In this document: piece by piece, positions 1 through 7,198 of the stretch
Layout of the letters: every line of letters begins with the position of its first letter
How positions within the stretch are numbered: position 1 is the stretch's first letter
NCBI GenBank assembly: GCA_020629095.1
Contig: JAHDDZ010000019.1
Location: 1 to 13,789, forward strand
Direction: 5' to 3'
Source: Candidatus Altimarinota bacterium
Lineage (GTDB): Bacteria; Patescibacteriota; Gracilibacteria; UBA4473
Length of the DNA stretch: 13,789 nt
Program-made: the position numbers and the translations under genes
The notes under the pieces: generated by a model
Told to the model about the DNA's origin: nothing
Seen by the model: the letters and a program-made list of their open reading frames with translations, nothing else
The model's database searches: none

Positions 1-1036
1 CAGTTTTGACAGATGATGAAATAAAAATTGCTCAGAGCAGGAGGAGAAGAGAAAGAGCTGTAAAGGGCTTTCATTGCGCAATGGAAAAGGAATTCAGGCT
101 ATCTGCGGGGTGCATTTTAGTTTCTCTGTTGGAGGTTCTTTTTGGAGTTGGCGAAAAGGCGTTTCAGCCGAGACTCGAGGAGAAGCCTATATGGGTGCTG
201 CCCGGCATTTTATGCGTTGGCGGTGGTTGTTGGTATTAGCATTTGGAGCATCTCCGGTTGACTGGAATAACCCAGAAGCGTCAAGCGGAATTTCTCTGCG
301 GATGAGCCCACGGGGGTATAGTAATACGGCACGAAGGAAGTTTATGGTTTCGTGGAACAGCTTGGAAAAGTATGTGGAGGCGCTCGAAAAAGGTTCGACT
401 ACGCCAGCCCCAGAGTGGGAGGCGCTTGGGCTTTTTGATGCAGATGGACAACAGCACCAGATGAATGGAAATGAGCTGCAAATACCGGCAGAGTACTATA
501 GCCCAATACGGATTAAGCCAAAGGCGGGCGATTTTATTAAGCAGTTAAAAAAGGAGGAAGTGAGCCATATTGAAGTTCGAGCGATCGATGTGAGTCCAAC
601 ACACCCAAATGGGATTAATCCATTTGCACTTGCATTTTCAGAGCTGCTCATATTAAGCGGACTTGGGGAAAAACAAGAGCTACTTACATCAGAGTGCAGA
701 GCTATGGCAAACCAGCTGCAAAACGCAGCAGCAACGGGGAAATTGCATTTGATTGAGGAGCAAAAATACAAAGGGATAGAATTTTTGAATTCTCTAAAGC
801 CACTCGCAGAGTCTCTTGGAGGCATATATGAAGAGGCTCTCTTGCTTGTTATAGAGCGGATTAGCGGGGAGGCTCTCTTGCCAGCGCACAGCCTTAAAGT
901 TGGCTTTGCAGATGCGCTTTTGCGAAGCCAGAAAAATACGGAGTTACTACGAAAGGTGAAGGTGCCAGAAATGCAGATGAAGGCATTTGCAGAAAAAGCA
1001 AAAAAATCACTTGAAGAAAAGCAAAAATTAGGCTAG
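1..1036 (+). CDS. gshA: Glutamate-cysteine ligase (GshA-like), 3' part, with apparent frameshift near base 61
   Basis: The product should join glutamate and cysteine using ATP, the first step of glutathione synthesis, in the cytoplasm. From about base 59 the frame matches the E. coli-type GshA family in order: GL.(x)R.G...Q.I.GVH.(N/S)FS, then FW, then W....FGASP, then SLR(M/L)S..GY(S/T)N, then YSPIR, then IEVR..D..P. The stop is TAG at 1034-1036. Upstream, the in-frame reading meets two TGA codons (14-19), while the frame starting at base 3 gives DDEIKIAQ, resembling the QDIELAQY segment that precedes this region in E. coli. One missing base near 61 would join them. The frame that stays open from the TTG at 74 is therefore probably not a real start. 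The gene's 5' end lies outside the window. Either it is a pseudogene or the base is a sequencing or assembly error. Family assignment is firm; intactness is not. Confidence 0.8.
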
Positions 1037-1039
1037 ATT
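1011..1039 (+). promoter_or_regulatory. Possible promoter of the VanW gene
   Basis: TTGAAG (1011-1016), a 17-nt spacer and TAGATT (1034-1039) resemble a sigma-70 promoter. The -10 overlaps the gshA stop codon. Transcription would start around the ATG pair at 1045/1048, giving a leaderless mRNA. The -10 matches consensus at only four positions, and cotranscription from gshA is equally possible across the 8-nt gap. Confidence 0.3.
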
Positions 1040-1044
1040 TATAT

Positions 1045-2430
1045 ATGATGAAACAAGTACGCCAGCTTTTATTCCTTTCGCTTCTGGCGTTTCCCGTTGC
1101 CTTGCAGGCACAAGCTGAGGCAGAGCAGCCCACAGAAATACCACCTGGGGCAATCGCATCAGAGGTGCTTTTGATAATAAATCAACAAGAAATTACACTC
1201 CCCCTAACAAAAGAATCAGGATTGCTGAAAGTTATTCCGCGTCAATATTGGGTGCTTGGGCAACAGGAAATTCCTTTGGAAACAGACCAGGTAACGACAG
1301 ATGCGATGGTTGGCAGAGTTGTGACAGCATGGGAGCCAGTGATTGACCCGGTGGCAGTTCGTACATATTTATCGCAGCAAGGCGTGCACCTATCAGGTGG
1401 AGAGAAGTCTGCGGTAACTATTACAGAACAATCAGATGGGGCAATTGAGTTTGATGGTTTTCCATCTCAGCATCTGGAGGTTGATATGACCGGCCTTGCC
1501 CAGTTGCTGCAGCAAACAGCTGGTTACGCAGAACCCGTTGTACGGATTGATGCGCCGGTTGTGTACTCTGATGTAGCGGTTACAGATGGACTGAAAGAAC
1601 GTGGAATCGTAGAGGTTTTAGGCATTGGGCACAGTGATTTTGTTGGGTCAACGCCTACGCGAATTCAAAATATAAAAGCTGCAGCTGAGCGGATGCAGGG
1701 CACAATTATAGAAAAAGGAGAGAGTTTTTCGTTTAATACTGTCTTGGACGATGTATCAGAAGAATACGGTTTTGTAGAGGAAAAAGTAATTAACGGTGGG
1801 CGAATTCGGTATGAGATGGGAGGGGGCATTTGCCAGGTGAGTACGACGGTGTACCGCGCGGCGCTTGACGCCGCAGTTGAAATTAGAAATAGGCGTTCGC
1901 ATACATGGGTTGTTCCATACTATGGTCAGCCAGGGCTTGATGCCACAATTTACTTAGGGTCTCAAGATTTAGAATTTTATAATGACACGCCAGGGGACGT
2001 CCTGATGCAATACCACATAGATGGTACTGAGTTGCGGTTTATCCTCTATGGAACAGCGGATGGAAGATCAACTAAATTGGAAGGACCAATTATTTCAAAT
2101 AACCGTAAGATTCCATCTCCGATATATGAGTTTAGCTCAACGGTGGCACCAGGTGGAGAAGTTTGGAAAGAGGGGGGCATTAAGGGATTTGATGCTGTAT
2201 GGAATTATACAATTATTCGTCCAGATGGTACTGAAGAGGCAGAAGAAATTATTAGTAAATATTCAGCAAAAGCGCCTCTTGTTTTATATGGACCTAAGGT
2301 AAAAAAGGTCGCCCCTGAACCAACTCCGGAAGTGGCACCAGCCACGGTGCCTACGAAACCTGTGCAAGTTCAGCCAGTTGCAGCACCTATTGCCTATCCG
2401 GGAGCATACTGTAGCGCCGGAGGTTGCTAG
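1045..2430 (+). CDS. Secreted VanW-domain protein with G5-like region and Pro-rich tail
   Basis: A 461-aa exported protein. Residues 1-24 form a signal peptide (KQVR, hydrophobic core, then AQA). Residues 30-180 are a beta-rich region like the N-terminal part of YoaR/VanW proteins. The VanW domain spans about 193-315: GHSDF at 195-199, GESFSFN at 225-231, GGGICQVSTT at 259-268 and LDATI at 298-302. Residues about 345-415 resemble a G5 domain (I.Y........G...), followed by a Pro/Val-rich stretch (420-450) and a C-terminal YCSAGGC. VanW proteins are cell-surface proteins of unproven biochemical role, named from vancomycin-resistance clusters but common where no resistance exists. A cell-wall or adhesion role is inferred only. 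A second ATG follows immediately at 1048. The stop TAG overlaps the stop of the facing rfbD-like gene in CTAG (2427-2430). Confidence 0.9.
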   Translation: MMKQVRQLLFLSLLAFPVALQAQAEAEQPTEIPPGAIASEVLLIINQQEITLPLTKESGLLKVIPRQYWVLGQQEIPLETDQVTTDAMVGRVVTAWEPVIDPVAVRTYLSQQGVHLSGGEKSAVTITEQSDGAIEFDGFPSQHLEVDMTGLAQLLQQTAGYAEPVVRIDAPVVYSDVAVTDGLKERGIVEVLGIGHSDFVGSTPTRIQNIKAAAERMQGTIIEKGESFSFNTVLDDVSEEYGFVEEKVINGGRIRYEMGGGICQVSTTVYRAALDAAVEIRNRRSHTWVVPYYGQPGLDATIYLGSQDLEFYNDTPGDVLMQYHIDGTELRFILYGTADGRSTKLEGPIISNNRKIPSPIYEFSSTVAPGGEVWKEGGIKGFDAVWNYTIIRPDGTEEAEEIISKYSAKAPLVLYGPKVKKVAPEPTPEVAPATVPTKPVQVQPVAAPIAYPGAYCSAGGC

Positions 2431-3257
2431 ACTTTTGTTTGCTTAACCCACTCAGAAACAGCATCTTTCCAGTGTGGAAGTTGTGGCATTTTTATGTTTG
2501 CAAGGGCGCTCCAGCCCGGCCGAGCCGCTGACTGGCTGAGTATTCTACTACTACAAGAAGCCACAGGAATGTTCTTTTTAGCGCAACCCAAAAGCCATTC
2601 AGCCACTTGTTTCCAGTTTGGAGCCTCGCCGCTACTGACGCCATGATAGATTCCTTGCGCGGCACTTGATAGCACAAAATTGCGCACTATCCATTCGGAT
2701 AAATCAGCCGCTCGAGTCGGGAAAGTCCACTGATCCTCAACCACTTTTAGCTCATTTTTCTTTTCTGCAGCAGCTAAAATACTCGCACAAAAGTGCCCAC
2801 TTTCGCCTCCAAAAAGTCCGCTTGTGCGGATAATCCATGCGTTTTGATTTGCAGCTGAAATCAATTTTTCAGCAGATTCTTTGCTTTTTGCATAAACGCC
2901 TTTTGCATTTGTCGATGCATCTTCGCCTATCAGCTGACCAAGCGGGGCATTATGAAATACATAATCTGTACTGATCTGAATAAGCGGGATACCACTTACT
3001 AGGAGGTTTTTAACACCTTCTGTATTTATCTTTTGGCAGATAAATGCATCGTTTTCAGCAGTATCTACCTCAGTGTACGCTGCACAATTAAGGATCAGGG
3101 TGGGTTGATTTGCCTCTATATATTTTTGTATTTGAGGCGCATTTGTTATATCAAAGTGAGCCCGAGCAGGTGCCAAGAAGTTAATCTCATGTGCCAGAAA
3201 ACTCTGTCGTAAAGCAGTTCCAAGAATCCCTGATCCACCCGTTAGAAGGATTTTCAT
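2427..3257 (-). CDS. rfbD: dTDP-4-dehydrorhamnose reductase-like SDR (RmlD/RfbD)
   Basis: A 276-aa extended short-chain dehydrogenase/reductase. The N-terminal Rossmann motif GGSGILG (7-13) binds NAD(P)H. NCAAYT..D..E (57-68), STDYVF (97-101) and the catalytic Y122-x3-K126 (YAKSK) follow in RmlD order, then RTSGLFG near 144-150. The family reduces dTDP-4-keto-L-rhamnose to dTDP-L-rhamnose for surface polysaccharides; this substrate is inferred, as RmlA, B and C are not in the window. The chosen ATG at 3255-3257 starts MKILLTGG and overlaps the upstream stop as ATGA. The open frame runs further upstream to 3323, but that part is the opposite-frame shadow of the 80-aa gene. It is the last gene of the leftward operon and converges on the VanW gene. 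Confidence 0.88.
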   Translation of the reverse strand: MKILLTGGSGILGTALRQSFLAHEINFLAPARAHFDITNAPQIQKYIEANQPTLILNCAAYTEVDTAENDAFICQKINTEGVKNLLVSGIPLIQISTDYVFHNAPLGQLIGEDASTNAKGVYAKSKESAEKLISAANQNAWIIRTSGLFGGESGHFCASILAAAEKKNELKVVEDQWTFPTRAADLSEWIVRNFVLSSAAQGIYHGVSSGEAPNWKQVAEWLLGCAKKNIPVASCSSRILSQSAARPGWSALANIKMPQLPHWKDAVSEWVKQTKV

Positions 3258-3496
3258 GGCCGTCGCCGGTCTGTAAAGTGTACCATGCCCCCTAAAACAA
3301 ATAGCAAAACTGCCATCGGCCATGCCCCATTTATGCTTGTTCCCATCATACTAATTCCCATTTGATCACCAATAAAAAACCCAAGACCAGCTCCAATAAG
3401 GGCTGTCACAGAGCTGAAATCTTTTCGTTGGATGCGCTGCCACGTGAGCCACCCAAGGAGAAGCCCAAGTACAAGAAGTGTTATTTTAAGTGCCAT
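3254..3496 (-). CDS. Small membrane protein, unknown function (80 aa)
   Basis: An 80-aa hydrophobic protein with about three membrane segments: residues 3-19, 28-47 (glycine-rich, IGAGLGFFIG) and 57-75, ending in a basic DRRRP. I do not recognise a family with confidence; the glycine-rich second helix loosely recalls small GlsB/YeaQ-like membrane proteins. It starts at ATG 3494-3496, 12 nt after the preceding gene, and its TGA overlaps the ATG of the rfbD-like gene by 4 nt. The tight coupling supports a real gene. Confidence 0.65.
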   Translation of the reverse strand: MALKITLLVLGLLLGWLTWQRIQRKDFSSVTALIGAGLGFFIGDQMGISMMGTSINGAWPMAVLLFVLGGMVHFTDRRRP

Positions 3497-3508
3497 TCTG
3501 AATAGAGA

Positions 3509-4210
3509 TTACCAACCGCCTTTAAAGCTTCCGCTGCCGCCAAAACCCCCGCCAGAGAAAACCGAAACCGACCCAAAGCTGCCGCCCCACCCCCCACTGC
3601 TGCGCCTGCTTGAAGGCCTCCCCCAGTTAGATGATCGCTGGCGGGATCTGTTTTGATATCGGCTATTATTCATTTCTAGCTCTATTTCGCGCAGTATTTC
3701 CCCCAGCATACCGCCACCAGAGTAAGTTTGCATTTTGTTTCTGTAAACAGGCTGAATTCGCTGAAGACTACTTAGGGCACTTTGCAGCTCTTGGTGCTTT
3801 TCTGTAAAAAAAGAAATAGGATCCCAAACGGGAATCTCGAGCGTACCAAGCCAAGCTAAAAAGCTTCGCAGAGAGTATGTTTTTTCAATGTGGTATGCAT
3901 GCAGCTTTTGAAGAGATTTTTGTACTCGTTTTGCCATGTGTGGCTGCTGACGAGCATATTTCAGATGCGACTGGTGAAGTTTTTCTAGTTGCTCGTAGTC
4001 AGCAGAAAAGCTTTCTAGTAGAGCAATAACGGTTTCCATATATTCTATTTTCTTCTCCCAGTCCATCGCAGCTTCGCGTCTGTCATCTAGGTTGATATGA
4101 TAAACGGATCGCAACCGCTGATATTTCCCGATTATTTCTGCGTTATTTTTTAGCGCAGAAACAGCTGCGATTAGCTCTTTTTCTCTGCGCTCGATGGGTA
4201 ATTGATTCAT
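3509..4210 (-). CDS. Coiled-coil protein with TPM-type Gly/Ser/Trp-rich tail
   Basis: A 233-aa protein with no signal peptide or membrane helix. Residues 1-160 are charged and helical (coiled-coil-like, many KL/QK/EK repeats). Residues about 181-233 are a low-complexity Arg/Ser then Gly/Ser/Phe/Trp tail with GGWGGSFG and GGGFGGSGSF, ending GGW. Such tails normally end TPM-domain (YgcG-type) membrane proteins. Here the TPM domain is in the gene just upstream, and the two genes overlap by ATGA. This suggests that an ancestral single protein is split in two, or that they work as two subunits. The specific function is unknown. Confidence 0.75.
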   Translation of the reverse strand: MNQLPIERREKELIAAVSALKNNAEIIGKYQRLRSVYHINLDDRREAAMDWEKKIEYMETVIALLESFSADYEQLEKLHQSHLKYARQQPHMAKRVQKSLQKLHAYHIEKTYSLRSFLAWLGTLEIPVWDPISFFTEKHQELQSALSSLQRIQPVYRNKMQTYSGGGMLGEILREIELEMNNSRYQNRSRQRSSNWGRPSSRRSSGGWGGSFGSVSVFSGGGFGGSGSFKGGW

Positions 4211-5175
4211 AGGTCAAGGGTTTTATGAATCGCATCTAGTTCCCGTTCTAGCTTGTCTTTTTCAGCCATTAGGGAGCTTACTTTGTTTAATGCGCTGGCT
4301 GGATCATTAACAAAAGAAGTTAGTTCATTCTCTATTTTTTCGCTTAAATCAGCAAATTTTCGTGCCTCCGTATATGTTTTTTCACTCTGCTCAAACCAGT
4401 GCTCTAGCTCGGTTTGCATTGTTCCAAGCAGCCCAAAGTATTCACTTTGCACCTCTTTTCCCATTTGAGATGAGGGCTGCATGGTTTCCAGATCGGCTGT
4501 AAAGAGTGGTAAAAGATCATTATAAAACCGCTCAGCAGTATTTGTATGAATGTGCTTTCGCCACTTTTGAATAGCTCGCAAACCTGCATAAATACCCAGT
4601 AAGATAGCCCCAAAAATGAGAGACAAAATCCAAGTTCTTCGCGTCACCTCCCCCTTCACAGCTTCACGGGTCACTTCTTTTTGGGTCACATTTTCTTGCG
4701 CGGCAGCTATTGATTGGGGCACTTGTTTTGCCACCGCGTCTATGAAATTAGAAACCCCCTCGGCGTAGTCTCCTGCTGCAAAATTTGGATAGAGATTTTC
4801 TTCAGACAAATCCTCCGCAATTACATTTGACCACAGATCAGACCGCTCCCAGGCAGCGACAGATTGAATCGAAAGAGATCGATTTTTGATGTCAGCCACG
4901 AGTAATAGACCATTTGGCGTGTAGTTTTTTTCAGATAATTCTGCAATAAATTGCTCAAATGTGCGTGTAAAATCTGTCGCATCATCTACTAAAACAACCC
5001 CAATTTCATTTCCAGTTCTCGCAGTATACGCCGTTATTTTCTGTTCAATGGCGGCGTCTTCGGCATCAGTGATTATATCTCCGCCAACTTCGTGAACTGC
5101 GCCACTTGTGTAGGTTGGAATGCCTTGCCCATAGGCTGTAATAGGGAATAAAAGCAGGAGAAGGAATTTATGCAT
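4207..5175 (-). CDS. TPM-domain membrane protein (YgcG/Psb32-type)
   Basis: A 322-aa protein. Residues 1-17 form a signal peptide (HKFLLLLLF..TAYGQG). Residues about 28-152 match a TPM domain: V.(D/E).(G)...L.D.....I....., GNEIGVVLVDD (55-65), NGLLLVADIKNRSLSI (88-103) and P.FAAGDYAEGV near 130-141. One membrane helix lies at 182-199 (WILSLIFGAILLGIYAGL), followed by RAIQKWRKH, so the TPM domain is predicted outside the membrane and the C-terminal 120 residues, which are helical, inside. TPM domains occur in bacterial membrane proteins and in photosystem II assembly factors; their general role is uncertain. The usual Gly-rich C-terminal tail is absent and lies on the next gene. ATG 5173-5175 overlaps the previous gene's TAA (ATGCATAA). 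Confidence 0.85.
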   Translation of the reverse strand: MHKFLLLLLFPITAYGQGIPTYTSGAVHEVGGDIITDAEDAAIEQKITAYTARTGNEIGVVLVDDATDFTRTFEQFIAELSEKNYTPNGLLLVADIKNRSLSIQSVAAWERSDLWSNVIAEDLSEENLYPNFAAGDYAEGVSNFIDAVAKQVPQSIAAAQENVTQKEVTREAVKGEVTRRTWILSLIFGAILLGIYAGLRAIQKWRKHIHTNTAERFYNDLLPLFTADLETMQPSSQMGKEVQSEYFGLLGTMQTELEHWFEQSEKTYTEARKFADLSEKIENELTSFVNDPASALNKVSSLMAEKDKLERELDAIHKTLDL

Positions 5176-5527
5176 TAATCCAGTTGATAATTTCTTGGGG
5201 GCTTGGAATTATCCCTTTGTAGCTGAGGATAATCACGATTGCCGTATAGAGAATTGACCATATCATAGCGCTGCGCAGGTTGGTTTTTTGAGGGGCAAAA
5301 CCATATTGCATTAGTAAAAAACCGACTATGTTGGTTATCATGTACATTATACCTAGCAGCATTGCGAAGCCCCCCCCCTCGCTGACAAAACCTGTAAAGG
5401 GATATGCCATGGCATATGCGAGTGGAAAGTTTATCAGCGCGTCATTCCAAAAAGAAACAGGGGAGAGAATATATCCAACCCCAAAAAGAAAGCTGCGCCA
5501 TGCATATTGCAGTCCTTTTTTATGCAT
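5168..5527 (-). CDS. Polytopic membrane protein, unknown function (119 aa)
   Basis: A 119-aa hydrophobic protein with about four membrane segments: residues 10-25, 30-48, 52-76 and 86-104. The N-terminus is basic (MHKKGLQYAWR). I recognise no family. An SPVSFWNDALINFP stretch between helices 1 and 2 is the most distinctive element. It overlaps the genes on both sides by 8 nt with the same ATGCATAA junction, so translation of the three is probably coupled. It may be the membrane partner of the TPM and coiled-coil proteins; that is inference from context. Confidence 0.7.
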   Translation of the reverse strand: MHKKGLQYAWRSFLFGVGYILSPVSFWNDALINFPLAYAMAYPFTGFVSEGGGFAMLLGIMYMITNIVGFLLMQYGFAPQKTNLRSAMIWSILYTAIVIILSYKGIIPSPQEIINWINA

Positions 5528-5885
5528 TTTTTTGCTGGGTTAATACATCCTCCAGCCGTGCTAAATTTGCTGCGTTTTGCTCCATAGCCGTGTCCTCCCA
5601 GGCAGTTTTTGCTTTGGTTAGTTGCTCAGTTGCAAGTGCAATTCGCCCAAGCATTTCGGGGTCTTCGGAGTAGGTTTTTTCTGCCGCCTTCGACTGCTCT
5701 AGCCGCTCACTCAAATCAGTAGTAATTTCACTCTGCCAGCGGTTTAATCGTCGATAGACATTTCGCAAAACAACCAGCTTGGCTCGTCCGCTCAGTTTTG
5801 TGGCTAATTGCAATCGGGTGCTATATGCCTCGGCTTTGGCATATAGCACCATGTCATCTATCAGCATTTCTGGGCTCCAGCTCAT
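5520..5885 (-). CDS. Helical coiled-coil protein, unknown function (121 aa)
   Basis: A 121-aa soluble, highly charged, almost wholly helical protein with no cysteine, signal peptide or membrane helix. Heptad-like spacing is strongest from residue 65 to the end (SEDPEMLGRIALATEQLTKA and onward). No family recognised. Its ATG (5883-5885) overlaps the TGA of the TelA-like gene as ATGA, and its TAA overlaps the ATG of the 119-aa membrane gene. By composition it resembles the C-terminal part of the TelA-like protein and is probably a partner of it. Confidence 0.7.
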   Translation of the reverse strand: MSWSPEMLIDDMVLYAKAEAYSTRLQLATKLSGRAKLVVLRNVYRRLNRWQSEITTDLSERLEQSKAAEKTYSEDPEMLGRIALATEQLTKAKTAWEDTAMEQNAANLARLEDVLTQQKNA

Positions 5886-7132
5886 GCTGGTTGTCCAGCG
5901 GTTACAACGTCTTTCATTGCCTGCTCTTTTTCTTCTATTATCTGCTGGTTTTCAGCGATTAGTTTTTCTTCATCCCATGCATCGCTTTTCAGCAGCTCAC
6001 TCATTGCTTTTCCAGCTTCTGCGTCACGAGCAAGCGCCTTGTTGCGCATATCTGTCAGCCGCTCATAGGTTTCATTATAGGTCGGCAAGAATGCATCAAC
6101 CTCGCCATTGAGTCGATCAATTTCCGCCCGATACACATCATAATCTGCTTGGATTTCTCCCAGTTTTCCCTCCAGCCCCTTCAAAATTTCGAGCTGCTCG
6201 CTTTTCTTTGCAATCTCTGTGCTGCGCAGTTCGTCTGCCAGTTTTTCATTTTGGCTGTCTAGGCTTTCTATTCCCGTTTCGATGCTGTCTGCAATGCGAT
6301 AACTGGTCGCAATTTGGTTGCTGATTAGGTTTTCAAAGACCAACGTGCCCAGGTTCATAGTGAATTTCATCTGCACTTTGTCGAGGTGAAACTTCGCTTT
6401 CACGATTCGGTTTAGCCCCATTATCACACGAAGAACACTTACAGCACTCACTTGCTTCATGGTCTGGACTGCGACATGGTACTCTTTTAAGAATTGCTTT
6501 GCGTCGTCACCCAAATCACTTGCCGCTGGAGTTTCTAGGTATTGCTCAAGAAAACGGCTCAGGTACTCAAGCCGCACAACATCCTCAGTCACAGCTGGCA
6601 AATAGCTCCGCACCATTTCCACGATGTTTTGGATGTTCCCTTTTTCACCCTGCAAGATGTTTTCGATCGTACTCACTTTGCCTTTCAGGCTCCGCATTCC
6701 ATAGACAAATACCTGGCGCTGGCTTTTGAACCCATGCTGAAATGCATGCAAAATGCGCCCAAAAAACTTTGCAGTTGCATTCATTGCGCCCGTTGCGTCC
6801 AGCACAGTCGTGATCTCATGAATCTCCTCCATCGCATCATTCAGCGCACCGTGCACATCCCCACTACTAGTGCTTTCCCCTGCTTTTTCCAGCAAGATAT
6901 TCAGCCGTTCACGGATTAAATCATATTGTAAAAACCCAGCAAACTTGGCGTTCAGCTCATCAACAAGATTAAAGTTGGCGGTGCTTAGTTGCTCTTCGAG
7001 CATCATGCGCACTTTGCTGGCAGCTGCGTGGCTGGCTTCGATTCCCTTTGCTTCGACTTCATTGAGCAGGGCAGTTGTGTCTACTGCTGCAATAGCAGCT
7101 TGCACTTCGGCGGTAGTTGTTGCGGTTGTCAT
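5882..7132 (-). CDS. TelA-like helical protein (toxic-anion-resistance-family-like), first gene of the operon
   Basis: A 416-aa predominantly helical cytoplasmic protein with no signal peptide or membrane helix. Its size, a central segment that resembles the TelA/YceH helical core (FFGRILHAFQHGF near 123-135, then LKGKVSTIENIL) and a C-terminal region (about 285-400) of long coiled coil suggest a divergent TelA relative; the evidence is pattern-level only. TelA proteins are linked to tellurite and other envelope stress resistance with unknown mechanism. The ATG at 7130-7132 (MTTATTTAEV) lies about 20 nt downstream of the predicted transcription start. No Shine-Dalgarno is evident. It could equally be an unrelated coiled-coil scaffold. 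Confidence 0.6.
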   Translation of the reverse strand: MTTATTTAEVQAAIAAVDTTALLNEVEAKGIEASHAAASKVRMMLEEQLSTANFNLVDELNAKFAGFLQYDLIRERLNILLEKAGESTSSGDVHGALNDAMEEIHEITTVLDATGAMNATAKFFGRILHAFQHGFKSQRQVFVYGMRSLKGKVSTIENILQGEKGNIQNIVEMVRSYLPAVTEDVVRLEYLSRFLEQYLETPAASDLGDDAKQFLKEYHVAVQTMKQVSAVSVLRVIMGLNRIVKAKFHLDKVQMKFTMNLGTLVFENLISNQIATSYRIADSIETGIESLDSQNEKLADELRSTEIAKKSEQLEILKGLEGKLGEIQADYDVYRAEIDRLNGEVDAFLPTYNETYERLTDMRNKALARDAEAGKAMSELLKSDAWDEEKLIAENQQIIEEKEQAMKDVVTAGQPA

Positions 7133-7158
7133 ACCTAAAATGGATTACTTTCGTATCC

Positions 7159-7186
7159 ATTATACGCCGCAAAATACCGTGCGCAA
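7159..7186 (-). promoter_or_regulatory. Promoter of the TelA-like/TPM operon
   Basis: On the minus strand, TTGCGC (7186-7181), a 16-nt spacer and a perfect TATAAT (7164-7159). The start would be near 7152, giving a leader of about 20 nt. No other promoter is obvious before 2427, so it could drive all seven genes. Confidence 0.6.
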
Positions 7187-7198
7187 CTGCGGTTTTTT

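Noticed and set aside
14..19. Tandem TGA codons in the gshA frame as evidence for the TGA=Gly code of Gracilibacteria/SR1
   Set aside because: TGA works as a normal stop in several ATGA overlaps (3254, 4207, 5882, 11204), and no TGA occurs at a conserved glycine in the well-aligned proteins; a frameshift explains the region better.
3258..3323. Upstream start for the rfbD-like gene
   Set aside because: Rossmann proteins of this family begin directly with MKILLTGG; the extra 22 residues are antiparallel-frame shadow within the 80-aa gene.
7167..7198. Hairpin CCGCA...TGCGG followed by six T on the plus strand as a terminator
   Set aside because: The neighbouring genes are both on the minus strand, where the hairpin is not followed by a T run, and it overlaps the -35 of the TelA-like operon promoter; no plus-strand transcript needs ending there.
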